DNA from: Cydia pomonella
Lineage: Eukaryota; Arthropoda; Insecta; Lepidoptera; Tortricidae
NCBI RefSeq assembly: GCF_033807575.1
Contig: NC_084725.1
Location: forward strand, 8,839,001 to 8,903,000
Direction of reading: 5' to 3'
DNA length: 64,000 bases
The notes below the pieces were generated by a model. The model was not told where the DNA came from, did no database searches, and was given only the letters and a program-made list of their open reading frames with translations. Shown in pieces: positions 1 through 13,200 of the stretch (its first letter is position 1; each line of letters begins with the position of its first letter). A program made the position numbers and the translations under genes.

Positions 1-1054
1 TACTTTACACACAATGTGGCTAACACTAAATACAGACAGATACACAAATCCTGGACACTTTACTGAACTGTATCGTTTAGTTATATTGATGATTTTGATA
101 TTCAACTACATGTATTGAATATGATGCCTTGGATGCTATCAAAAATAACTAAACGATTCATATCATTAAAATCGCGAAGAACGCGACTAAACGCACTTGT
201 TGTAAAAAAACAATGTACCAGCTTGTTTATGTCCTATTATCGCTTTAAATGTCGTAACACACTATTGTTTTCTAGAAAAAATACAAATTTTCATCGATAT
301 ACTAGGACTGTACCTAGCGTATTACTTTTATTACCATAACGTCTTCATAAACATTCTCAAACATTATAGCACTTATAGCAGCACTATTTACTTCTTGAAC
401 AAGTAAACTATTTAAATCACGACTATTAGGATTTTAAATTGCATTGCAAATTTATTTGAGGAGACTTCCACTTTATTCCAGATTATTTTTATTACCACGT
501 CTCAAATAAGTTTGTACATCCATCATAAATGTAATAACACTATTGACTTTGACAATGGGACAATGAGTAGTCTGATATTGTCAAATATAACACACACTTT
601 AACACCGAAAATATTTATGTTCACTAAACATATATTAAGTTAAGGAATTGTGTCTGAATGGTCAACAATTTTATCGTTGGACTCCTTTCCATTCTTCTTA
701 CCTATCTACGTCTACTTCACACAGTTCATCGCACTCAAGTATTCATTCCCGTTTTTACCACTTGCATCCCGAAGTCTACTCATTACCTGTCTTATTCCAA
801 AAATTGGCGACTATACTGACTTTTACAAAAGTGCCAAAGCCTTTGAGGACCTACTGCCACCATCGAAATCTGCCTCTCTATCGCTTTTACATATTCCAGC
901 GATAGAGAAGGAGACATCTAAAACACAGGTTAGAAGCAGTAACTAATCAGTAATCACTCAAAAATATAATCTTTTTATCAACATCTCTCATGTCTTCAAA
1001 TCAGACGCAATTCCTCACCCACAAACAACATATAATCTCATGTTCTAATTCTAG
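1..1054. other. Intron sequence, no recognised content
   Basis: AT-rich sequence ahead of the first recognisable exon. No exon for the N-terminal half of Ig1 could be found here, so that exon must lie upstream of the window. Short open frames (for example around 650-946) show no domain signature. Confidence -1.
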
Positions 1055-1214
1055 GAAATCAAAGACGATGGTGATCGCATCACCATCGACAAGTACGAGA
1101 AAAATACGGTCCTCAATGTCAGGAAGACCACCAGGCCTGATAGTGGAAAGTACAAGCTGGTGCTCACCAACTCCTCGGGCACTTGCGAGAGTATTGCTGA
1201 CGTTGTTGTGCTAG
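1055..1214 (+). CDS. bt: Exon 1: C-terminal half of Ig1
   Basis: Acceptor ttctag, donor gtaaga. The translation contains RPDSGKYKLVLTNSSG, the D-x-G-x-Y segment of an I-set Ig without the usual Cys, and ends in the VVVL strand. Ends in phase 1 and joins exon 2 through a split Asp codon. The N-terminal half of this Ig is outside the window. Confidence -1.
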
Positions 1215-4200
1215 GTAAGATGTTATATAAGTATTTAATTTCTAGCCGCCCAGAGGTCTATAAAAAGGTCTCCCGTTCCATTGTGTTTTGAGTCTTTATT
1301 TTTTGTCTTAGGAAGTTTTCATTAGTTTTGATAGAGGCTAATAGGCGATACAACTTTGTCAGTAGAAAAATGATTCAAATTTTCTATGCGATAATAACCC
1401 TTCACGCCAATTTTTTTTTAATTTGCCGTTTTTTTCTACTTACGGAAATAGCTTGACATACTATATGATCAAACATGAAACAAACAAAATCAAACCAATA
1501 AGGTACCAAAAGGGATGCAATGTGTGTGGTTTACTACAATGGTGGCCATTTTTATCGAACTCTATAATATTAGGTACTCGTATTTTAATTTGAAGAGATC
1601 TCAGGCCTGTAAACTGTTATATGTATAAGTGGAAGTCACTCTCAAACAGTTGGAGTTAAAATAGTTAAATAAAATACGAGTACAACAGTTACTTATGTAA
1701 TGTAAAAATTACCTTTTTAATTGATGTGACTATTGTTTATTTTGTCTTTTAAAAACCTGCTCTAATATAAAAACTATATTATTTCAGACAAACCGAACAG
1801 GCCGAATGGTCCTATCGAAGTGGAAGATGTCCGTGCCGAGAAGGCGACAGTCAAATGGAAGAAACCCGACGATTGGCAGGGCTCAGATATCACCGGCTAC
1901 ACGCTTGAGAAGATGGATATGGTATGTTAGGTTTAAATTACGTTTTTTCATTGAACTGACTAGGATAACACGATTTAGAGACTCCTTACAAATTTGCATG
2001 TTTGTAACACGCCTAGCGGCATTATTTCATGATCATCAATTTATTATTTTATTCCTTTTCTTGAAGACAACACTATACCAATTTTATCGAACATAAAGTT
2101 TTGTCCCTATTGCACTTACTTAAATATACCTACATGCTCGATAGAGACGCGAGATTAACCTACCGTTGTGTTTGCAATTTACTTGGCTAACTGGATAAAA
2201 TATCAATGATGCATCTTAACCCTTTAACGGTCAGACGAGTATCAGTTATTACGGAAAATTGAACCCTGTCATTTTGAAATGAAGTTTAAAATCATTGTTA
2301 TAGGGTTCATATAAAATCGAAGTTTGCCCGTTACAGGGAAATTGAAACTTGAAAGCATAGGACGTAGATCCAGTAAAATCCAGAAAAATAAGATCCCTAG
2401 TAAGTCTGCTTATAAGATTGTACATTTAAGTTTTTTTTTTTATAGGACACTGGAAACTGGGTACCATGCGGCGAATGCGGGCCTGAGCCCACACAGTTCC
2501 AGGTCAAGGGACTGACACCGAACCACAAATACAAGTTCAGGGTTCGCGCCGTCAATAAAGAGGGAGAATCTGAGCCTTTGGAGACCGATGGCTTTATTCT
2601 CGCTAAGAATCCTTATGGTAAGTGTTGTTAGAAAGTAAATAATATACTTTTACCATTCTTTTACGCTTATGTCTAAGGGTAAATCAACATTTCTGGTTAC
2701 TCGTTGTCATGGTCACGGTCACATGGGTCACTCTTAACTCCTTTAGACCCCTGGTTTTATGGTAAACATAAATTTTTATGGCAATTATGAGCTCTTTCTG
2801 TAATGGCAGGTCATCTACTTAGCATATTTGTAGATTGTAGCATGAATAACATTTCTTCTCACACACTATGCTACTATGGTCGCCTAGCTGATGGGGCAGA
2901 ATAATAACAAAGTTTACAACACCCATTTCTTACCGCACTTTAACGCACATAATACAATACAATACAAATACTCTTTATTGCACACCTCAATACAGAAACA
3001 GTACAAATAATACAACTCATAAAGAAGAGGTAAACAACAGGCGGTCTTATCGCTAAAAAGCGATCTCTAATCAATCATAATCATAATGTTTTTCCGAATA
3101 TTCCTCCTAAACAAAAATGGAATGTTGCTAGATATATGATCTTGTATCGGAATTATTTCGTTTTAATTTAGCAACACCAAGAATCAGCTGTCAGTTGTCA
3201 CTGTCACTTATGACATTTATCACGCTTGTTATTCAAGTTATTTTATCAAAACAAAACACTTGTACCGGTATATTTCTATTTGATTTTACGACGATTCATA
3301 TACAATAACTTCAAGAAGTATTCAGTAAAATAATCATAAAACGAATAATTACGCTCCAGCTCTTAAACGATACCAGCTTTTATTAGATTAAATTGTATCT
3401 AGGTACACTTTCTTCAATGGTTCAAAATAACACTTAGTTTCTTACGTTTGTAATTTATTTAACACGATATTTGACCGCAGACAACATCTAGAACTATTTC
3501 ATTAGTGTACCACCTAAATCCTCATAAAAACTATGTTTTAACGTCTATATTTGCGTCACCAGACCCGCCGAAAGCACCAAGCAAGCCAGTTATCATCGAC
3601 TATGACAACCAGTCGGTCACGTTGCAATGGGAGGCACCCACCGACAACGGTGGACGGCCCATCCTCGGCTACGTTGTGGAGAAGAAGGACAAGTTCTCCG
3701 CCGATTGGATTGAGGTGAGCAACTTTCTTTTGACAAAGTTTTAAATTAGTAAAATGAATGTTTAGTAAACTACTAAGTCGATTATCCTACATTGGGAATT
3801 GAGTGCTTCCCTTGGAGATTGTGATGTTTCTACTTGGTAAGATTTTTGGTTGTACATTTTGGATGCAACACCATGGTATATCAAATGATGTACATGAAAT
3901 ACAGTGTAAACTCTATATAGTGACAATCACGTTTTGTGATGCTATAGAGAGTTTTCGTTACGTGGAGATAAATCTTATACCTTTAAACAAGCAATTCTTG
4001 TATATATATTTATTTTGGGGATCTCGGAAACGGCTCTAACGATTTTGATGAAATTTGCTATATGGGGGTTTTCGGGAGCGAAAAACGATCTAGCTAGGTC
4101 TTATCCCTGGGAAAACGCGCATTTTTGGGTTTTTATATGTTTTCCAAGCAAAACTCGGTTTTCCAGATCTTGAATACTAAAGTAAAGCAACTATAGCCAA

Positions 4201-7200
4201 CAAATGTTGGTATTATATGGAGTTTACACTGTAGTAATATTCACGTCTTTAAGCCCACAATACATTTGAAACTGCTTGATAAGGATGCTATTTACATAAG
4301 TATAGGAAATATGTTAATAAAATATTATTTAGGTCATGTTGCCTTTGTTTCCTAAACCATAGAGAAATAAGTAATTAAATTACTTTTCGAAATGAATAAG
4401 CGTTTTTGGTAAGAAAACTGATGCATGGAGTGAACACTCTATGATTACTTATTTCTCTATGCCTAAGCTAAAGAAATCTTTGATCCTGCAATAAACAGAA
4501 TGAAATTTATAAATTCTAATAGTAGACCAAGACTTAGATAGCATGAAGCTTCTTTTTTGGGCATAAGTTATTTCAAATGTAAAATGTGTTCTTTGAAATT
4601 TGTCTGACAGGTTGTCAAGACAGAGGACACCAAGACAGAGTACAAGGTGGAAGGGCTGAAGGAGAAGATGATCTACCAGTTCCGTGTGAAGGCCTACAAC
4701 AAGGCTGGCGTTGGTGAGGCGTCACCGCCCACTGACAACCACCTCTGCAAGCATAAGAACTGTAAGTTTGATTCAGAATAAGTTTAGTTTTGTTCTGTCT
4801 GTAATGTATTTGTAAAAGGTGTGTTATTGCAGCATCCAAATAAAGGTTTTATCTATCTATCTATCTAGTTTATTAAGTAAAAATGCATTTGGTTAGTTTT
4901 TTGGGTCTGAAGGGCAAAGGCAAAAGTAGAAGTGATATATTCACTACTCTGCCTACTTCATGTTTGACTATTTTTGTTTTGAGAAGACATGCTATGTCTG
5001 ATGTAAACAAATTAAATACTTTAGATAGATACCTGTCCCTCTCTAATTAATACAGTTAGAAAAAACTTACATTAAGCCTACAGACAGTTATTGATTATAG
5101 AGATGGTGTAAATTCAAAAATAAAATACTTTTTCTGAGTTTGACTGCCAAAGAAGACATTTATAACAAGTTTTGATTAAAAATCTACTTTTTACAACACT
5201 TGTTGTTAGGGATCAAACAGCAACATCTACTTAAGCAGTCAAATTCAGTGCAAGATTTTTTCTTCGAATTTGTAAAGTCTACCTAAGAGGTGTACCTCTC
5301 CAACTATTAACAACTCATTTATTACATCATTATATTTAATTTTACTGTTTTTTTTTTATAATGCCTAAACTAGGTAATATATTTGCAGTAACCCATTTAC
5401 CAATGCTTTTCATTATCCTGCAGTGAAGCCTCGCATCGAGCGCAGCACGTTCAAGTCAGTGATCATCAAGGCCGGCCGCACCCATAAGTGGTCTGTGGAT
5501 GTCATCGGTGAACCTGCCCCGGAGATGACTTGGTATGTCTGTGATTTAACATTATTTCACGCACAATACTGGGGCATTCCATGATATTGTCGCGTACATA
5601 TTCTTCTAATACTTCTGAAAATGCTTAGTAAGCAATATTGGTTTTGTTTTTCATAAATTTGCTAACAAATTGGCAGTATGTTCGCTGAGGTAACTGCAAT
5701 AAAAGGGTCACGTAAGTGACATTTCCGTTGAATGCCCAACTGTAGAAGCAGTTAAGCGGGTGAAGAGTTTAAAATGGTCTACACTCTATACTTGCCTTAC
5801 TTAACTAATAACAGTGCTCAGGTAATTTTAAACGCCAGGCCCACTTACTTGATTCTGTTTTAGCGTGGATGAGATAAAACTGATTGAATTTGTTTATATG
5901 TAGCTACAGCCTTTGCCCAAAGGCACACAGAATCGGTTATCGTAGATTAAGGAAAACTATAGATATAGTATAAAAATGTATTTCTGATATGAGGCTTAAA
6001 AAAAATGTAGCACAAACACAATCATTTAATATTTTGTACTGTTATTTGCCAGCAACCGGAATAAAGGAGTAAGCTGCCATTTTTTAGTCATTTCTACCCT
6101 GTCTTATTAGCCATAAGGTCAAATAAGTTAGGAGTTCAGAACTCAGTGGCAATTCTTTCCTCATGAACATGAAGCATAAGGACCTTTCTCTGATGGAAAG
6201 CCACATAGCTGCTATTCGCGTCACGTCCCCGACAAAGTAGATACTTTTATGGAATGCCTTGTGATATGATCATTCAATAGGCTGCTGCTTTATTGCAACA
6301 AATTTAACTCACGCTGTTCAACCACAGGTCGTGGCGCGAGAACATCAAGCTAGTGAACACCGAACGTATCAAGATCGAGAACCAGGAGTACCACACCGAT
6401 TTCACCATCATCAATGCGGTGCGCCGCGACACCGGCAAATACACGTTGAGGGCTGAGAACTGCAACGGTTTCGATCAGGAGACCGTCGAGTTGACTGTTC
6501 TTAGCAAGCCCTCGGCGCCTAAAGGTGAGTCTTCGACGTCCTGTTTTATAAAAAAGATTCATCTCTTCATCAGTATCATATTCCTCTCAAAATACATTTG
6601 TTATCAACGCGGTACGCCGTGACGCCGGCAAATACACGCTCAGGGCTGAGAACTGCAACGGTTTCGATCAGGAGACTGTCGAGTTGACTGTTTTTAGCAA
6701 GCCCTCAGCGCCTAATGGTGAGTCTTCCAAGCGCTTTAATACTATCATAAGTATTCCTATCTATAATATTAATATCGATCAACGCGATACGCTGTGACAC
6801 TGGGAAATACACGTTCAGGGCTAAGAACTGCAACAGCATCGATCAGGCGGCCATTCGAGTAGACTGTTCTTAGCAAGCCCTCTGCGTCTAAAGATGATAA
6901 TTATGTCTTTAACATTCCCTGCTCGATCATTACCATCATCATCATTTATTTTCACATTGTAAACATTCATTCCCAGATTAACATCATTAGTCTCTCTGAA
7001 AAACACACGCCCAGGCAACTTCAATGATGTTCATTGTTTTTTCCTCGTCCTTCTGAGACTGTTTATCTTCAACATCATCATCACGTCGTGGCCTCACTTC
7101 ACAACCTTTCCCAACAATATGCTGGTCTATATTGCATTTATAACATTACACATTATTATTTCAGTCAGGTTCCTTATTTTAACTGTTAGTAAGCTCCTCA

Positions 7201-10200
7201 AATCAAACACCACACACTTGATGGAAAAGTTAATACCATATAATCTCTGTTCAGGGCCGCTGGAGGTATCAGACATCCACGCCACTGGCTGCAAGGTCCG
7301 CTGGGAGAAGCCGGAAGATGACGGCGGATCCCCGGTCAAGGAATACGAGCTGGAGAAGATGGACATGGCTACCGGCAAATGGGTGCGCGTTGGCAGGTAA
7401 AACAAAAGTGAAATATACATTTGTACTGAAAAAATACAAAAAACAAAAGCTTACTATGAAAGATGAAGGTCTCGACTCGACGACAGTGACTCTATAACAA
7501 CGAACCAAGATAACTCTAATCAGACTTTTCAGTGACAGATTGTGGAAGTATCGCCGGAAGTATAAACGTCAATTTTCTGTGATTTTTTTAGAGTTATGTT
7601 ATCAGTATCACAACGTATGCGAATTCGCACGTCGCTCCGGTGTGGGAGCGGGACTGCCTTAGTAACGTTTATGTAGGGTTCAGTTCAAAGTCGGTACACC
7701 GTTAGTTTACAGTTAAGTTACCCCCTGTTAGCGTAAATGGCGGCCTTCAGTGACTACAAAAATATTTGTGGAGTTATTATAACACATAGGTATATATATT
7801 TGTTTATCAGGGTTGCTGGCGACAAGAAGCCTCTAGAGATGGAGGTGACCGGACTCGAACCCGGACACCAGTACAAGTTCCGCGTGACCGCCGTCAACGA
7901 CGAGGGCGACTCTGAGCCGCTGGAAGCCGAGAAGGCTATCCTGGCTAAAAATCCTTTCGGTGAGTTTATTGGTTGTTCAGGACAAGAAGCCTCTGGAGAT
8001 GGTGGTGATTGGAGTCGAACCCGGACACCAGTATAAGTTCCGTGTAACAGCTGTTAATGACGAGGGCGACTCTGAGCCGCTGGAAGCCCAGAAGGCTATC
8101 CTGGCTAAAAATCCTTTCGGCGAGTTTATTGGTTGTTCAGGACAAGAAGCCTCTGGAGATGGTGGTGATTGGAGTCGAACCCGGACACCGGTGTATAAGT
8201 TCCGCTTAACCGCTGCCAACGACGAGTGCGACTTTGAGCCGCTGGAAGCCGAGAAGGCTATCATGGCTAAAGTCCCTTCATTGAGTATTTTAAATTCGCT
8301 CTTAACCGTTTGACCGTCAAAGACGTTCCGTCAAAAAAATATTACACTGTAACGCACTCGGTTAGTGTCATATTGACCTTCGTGCATTCCGTGTTTTTGC
8401 TCCTTCCGCAATGGAATCGACACCATTCCCCACACACCATCCTTATAATCGTTATTTTATTTAAGCTGATTATGCTACTATTAGTTTTTCTTTTGTTTAC
8501 ATATTTTAGTCAACTTTGTTTTATGGTTTTCATGATCGAAAACGGATTGAGATTATGAGTTTCATCTTATTATTATGTTTGTCAAATCTGTCACTGGATT
8601 TAATTCGTGTAGCTACCGCTGACCTGGCGCTAGTTGCGCACGCTTAATGCCGCGCCACGATACGATCCGACCGGACCGGTACAGACTGGACGTTCGTTTC
8701 GTCCGTGCAATTTTATTTAGTGTTAAGTATGTTCGTCATGTTTATTTTATGTTTCTTTCCTTTTTTCTGTTACCTTCCGTGATTACTTCGCACTCGATGG
8801 TCTCATCGGAAGATCAGCGCTGGAAGTCGCCAGCAACATGCTGAGATGAGGCCATTTCGTGACACTTTACTCTCACTATGTTCTCTTTTATGTCTGTCTA
8901 TTTCTGTTTGAGTGTTTATGAATAAAACAAATTCTATTTCTTCTATTTCTATTTCTATTCCGATAAGATTTACAATGGCGCGTTATATATAAAGGCGCAC
9001 CTTTATGGAGAATAACATTTCGTAAACCTTCAGTTACGAGTAAAGGTTCATTAATTGTCTTTAAAATTGAAAGTCTTAAGACAAATTCGTGCTTCGAATT
9101 TGACAGCTGATGTAGATGACGTTGTACAGTCATGGTATGAAATATAGACCCGGACAAAGTGCCAAAAATATGTACACACTACCTTAATGTATAGGTAATA
9201 AGGTAGTGTATACATATTATTGCCACTTGGTTCGTGTCGATATTTAATACCTTCACTGTACGGCTCCATACATTATGCAGTAACTCTGATTATCAAAAGT
9301 TAACATTTAGTAATCCATTGTCTACAAAACATGGCGGTAATTGAGCTGTCATCATTTTTCCTTGAACTGTAAAACCAATAATTAAATAAAGTAAATAAAT
9401 ATTTAGAAGTGTTGGTTACTGCACTTTTTAGGAGACTGGTATTTAAAATCGATGTTCATATTTTGCGTTAAATATCCCAACAACGTGTTTCAATTTCAAT
9501 TCGAATAGGTAACTATCGAATCTTTTGATAATGACGCTGAAAGTCAACTTGCCTACTGTATTTAACTAGATGAAAGTATAAACTGATGGAAATGAAATTT
9601 TGTTTGTTTACAGACGTCTCGGACAAGCCCGGCAACGTCGAAGTGGCAGATCACGACAACCAGAGCGCCACAGTCAAATGGGACCCGCCCAAGAGCGACG
9701 GCGGAGCGCCCATACAGAAGTACATTATTCAGAAGAAACCGAAGGGTGGCGATTGGGAGAACGCTCTAGAGGTCAGTAGAATAATTATTTTGTCACTTAT
9801 TACAATATTTGGGTTCGACGCAAGACTAAAATTTAATATGAGCAAGGTACATGTTGCAAGGCCCTCTGGTGGCTGAATTGTGCATAAACCATTGGGACGC
9901 AAGGCCACTCCGACCGCGAGACCGTAGGCGGTGGCCCACGTTGCCTACGCTTACCGACGCCCACTTCACAAGCTGAAACTTGTACGCTTAGCTTGTACTT
10001 TACACTCGTTTAATCAATCAAAAATATAAAATTGAAGTGCAAAATAAATTAATTAATTAATATCTACATACACGTTCGGGGATCGAACCCGGATCGTCGA
10101 TGTTACCACCTGTTGTTAAGCGGCTGTTTGCCAACTGCGCCGCTAAAGGATATACGTAAGTCGGAGAAATTATGCTACTTATTGCCGAGAAAGAATCTAA

Positions 10201-13200
10201 ACCGTGGAATAAAGTAAGTAAAGAATCTAAAAGGACCGTGACGGAAATATCTTACGCTTTTTTTCGCCAACCGTCCGATAAGGAACTTCGTTGGAATAAA
10301 TGTCAGAGAGCCCAAATGACAAAAAAAAATTAAAAGACAACTTACATCCATACTAAACTAATTATTAACTATTTGATTAGGGATTATCTAGAAATGTATT
10401 GTCATATATTGTCAAGTTAATGAAAAAGTCACAAATTTGAATTTTTACTACTTCTTTGCAGGTGCCCGGTACCGCCACGGAGGCTAAAGTGGACGGTCTG
10501 CCTGAGGGCAGCGAATATCAGTTCAGGGTGATAGCCGTCAACAAGGCGGGTCCTTCCGAGGCGTCGGACCCGACCAAGATGACCACCATCAGGCACAAGG
10601 CTTGTGAGTATACGTTTAAATAATGTATAGATATTGATACGCAGAAAGCGGCTACACACATAATACAGTCCAAATATATACATGATATGACAGATTTTTG
10701 ATCTCCATATTATTTTCAATTTTACCTGTGTTTCGCCGCTCTCCAAAGAGCAAAAACACATTTTTATGTATTTTTCAAGTATGTAAGTTTTTTCGTCTTA
10801 CATCTTGGGCTCAGTGACTAGAACGTGGCATTACCTGAAGCCGGATTCATACTTGTCTTTTGTATTGTACATGATAGAAGGGTATCGGTTTCATACATTT
10901 AGTACAGTTAAAGTAGATACTCTGATGTGACGGCGTTTTTTGTGACGCTCCAGATACGATTTTGATTCCCTTCTTATGAAGGGCGTATGCATGATGCTTA
11001 TGCATTGGGCGGGGGACACTACCACATAAGATCAGATGAGTGTGTATGTTCCATTGCTTTATTCTGATGCGTCAGATATTTGTCTCATGTGAAAACATGC
11101 CGAAACGTGCTGTTCTGCACTTGACACAAAACAAAACATTTTGAAAACCAGCGTTGTAGTAGGTAAGCCTGCTGCAACACATGCTGAGGTTCGCTCCTTT
11201 TTAGCATCATAATTTTAAAAGTTTTTTATATCTACATGTAAACATTAATTTGTGTCTACTTAAGTTTCATTTTAAGGCTTGTAATGCTTGTAGCATTGCC
11301 TGTAAACATTTTTCAATTCGGTGTTAAATAAAAAATAAAAAAAAGAATTCTATGTTGTTTCTTTCGGTAAAATAAATGAAAGCATTGACTAAATATATAA
11401 TTTTTTATTCTAGTGAAACCACGCATCGACCGCACCAACCTGAAGGCGGTGGCCGTGCGCGCGGGCAAGCCGATCTTCTTCGACGTCAACGTCAGGGGTG
11501 AACCCGCGCCTACCGTGCAATGGTTCCAGAAGTGGAAGGGAGAAGAGAAGGAGGTGTGTGTTCATTCAATTTCTAAGCTCTCAAATACAGAACGGTTAGG
11601 AAGCCATATTTCGGTGAAATACATGAAACAGGAATCGTTACACCTGGTGTCTAATGAGCGCCCTGAACGTACCGCTTTCTAGCGAAGGGATACTTTTTGG
11701 TTGGTCAGCCAATAAGGCGCTACTGCCATAAACATTTGATTATATTTTGACCATATCAACAATCGGCCGTGCGGTACCTTTTATTATTAAACGTCACAAG
11801 TATACTTACTTACTTCACTGGTTCAGTGACCCAAAAATGATCTTGGCCTCTGACACAAAAGAGCGCTACTCTGCCCTAGTCTGCGCCACTTCACGCCAAT
11901 TAGGTACTCCATCACAAGAATAGTTATGTAAAAATGCAAATAAAAATAAGTGCGATGTGATATGATCGATATTTTACAAAATAATGGCATCTGTGTTTGG
12001 CCAAAATTAAGGTTTAACGTCATTCGTCATCTGTTACCTATTTCTATTACCTTTTATTTTATTTACTATAATCAACTCTTGACAGGTGAAAGAAAACGTA
12101 ATCAACGTGGATTACAACACCAAATTAGACATCAAGGACTCCGTCCGCGCCATGACCGGCACCTACCGTATCTTGGCCACCAACCAGCACGGCACAGATG
12201 AAGCTGAGGTCGATATCACTGTGCTGAGCGCGCCGGGCAAACCTGGTGGACCATTGAAGGTCGCAGACGTCACCAAATCTGGCTGCAAGCTGTCTTGGAA
12301 GAAGCCAGAGGACGATGGTGGTAAGTATTTCTCTAATTTTGATAAATGTCAAATTCTGTTGCTTTTCACCTGGTTTAGTTCACCTGACAACGCCCATCGA
12401 GACACGGCACTAATGAATCTGAAATTGAGATCAGAATGCTGTGTCTCTGACATACCTGAATCTCTGTTGATTTGATCTGAAGATATGTGATGTTCTGAAG
12501 GAATTGTGAGCCATTTTGGAAGAAACTGGAAGACGATGGTGGTAACTGTCCCACGCTAGATAGCCTTTAACCTGTTGTGTGTGTCTGATAAGGAAGGAGA
12601 AGTTTAGTTATCACTTAGCATTTTTTGGAGAACGACTTTTTCTGCTTTGTACAAACGAGGTATGAACCAACGATTTGTGACCACCAAACATACAAGGATA
12701 GAATTTTTTGTTAAGCGAGCAATGTGATTACAAACTACCTAAGTCACAGATGAAACCGATTTTGAGATAAGTGACTATTTAGGATCCAGACGTTAATCCC
12801 GTACTATTTTCCACAGGCAAGCCAGTAACTGGTTACGTAGTAGAAAAGCTCAACAAGGCCACCGGCCGCTGGGTGCCGGTCGGTAAGACCGACGACACGG
12901 AGATGGAGGTCAAGGGTCTGCAGGAGGGCGAGGAGTACGAGTTCAGGGTCCGCGCTGTCAATGACGAAGGCGAGTCGGAACCGCTGAAGACGGACCATAG
13001 CATCATCGCGAAGAACCCTTACGGTGAGTTGGTCTAATTTTTATGTGATCGGGTAAGACACGGAAAGCTCAAGGGTCTACAAGAGGGCGAGGAGTATGTA
13101 TTCAGGATCCGCGCTGTGAATGAGGAAGGCCAGGGTGAACCGCTGAAGTCTTGCCATAGCATCATTGCGAAGAACCCTTACTGTGAGTTGGTGAACTGTT

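Noticed and set aside
650..946. 98-codon frame in the first intron
   Set aside because: Begins at an ATG with no splice or domain support and has hydrophobic/low-information content; no relation to the Ig that must precede exon 1.
7981..8119. Duplicate exon 9 as a mutually exclusive exon
   Set aside because: It lacks the first 10 nt of exon 9 and would be out of frame after exon 8, and its donor GT is mutated to GC in the context GGCGAG.
10077..10150. Possible tRNA gene
   Set aside because: A and B boxes are present but acceptor-stem ends do not pair and the position is intronic with SINE-like flank.
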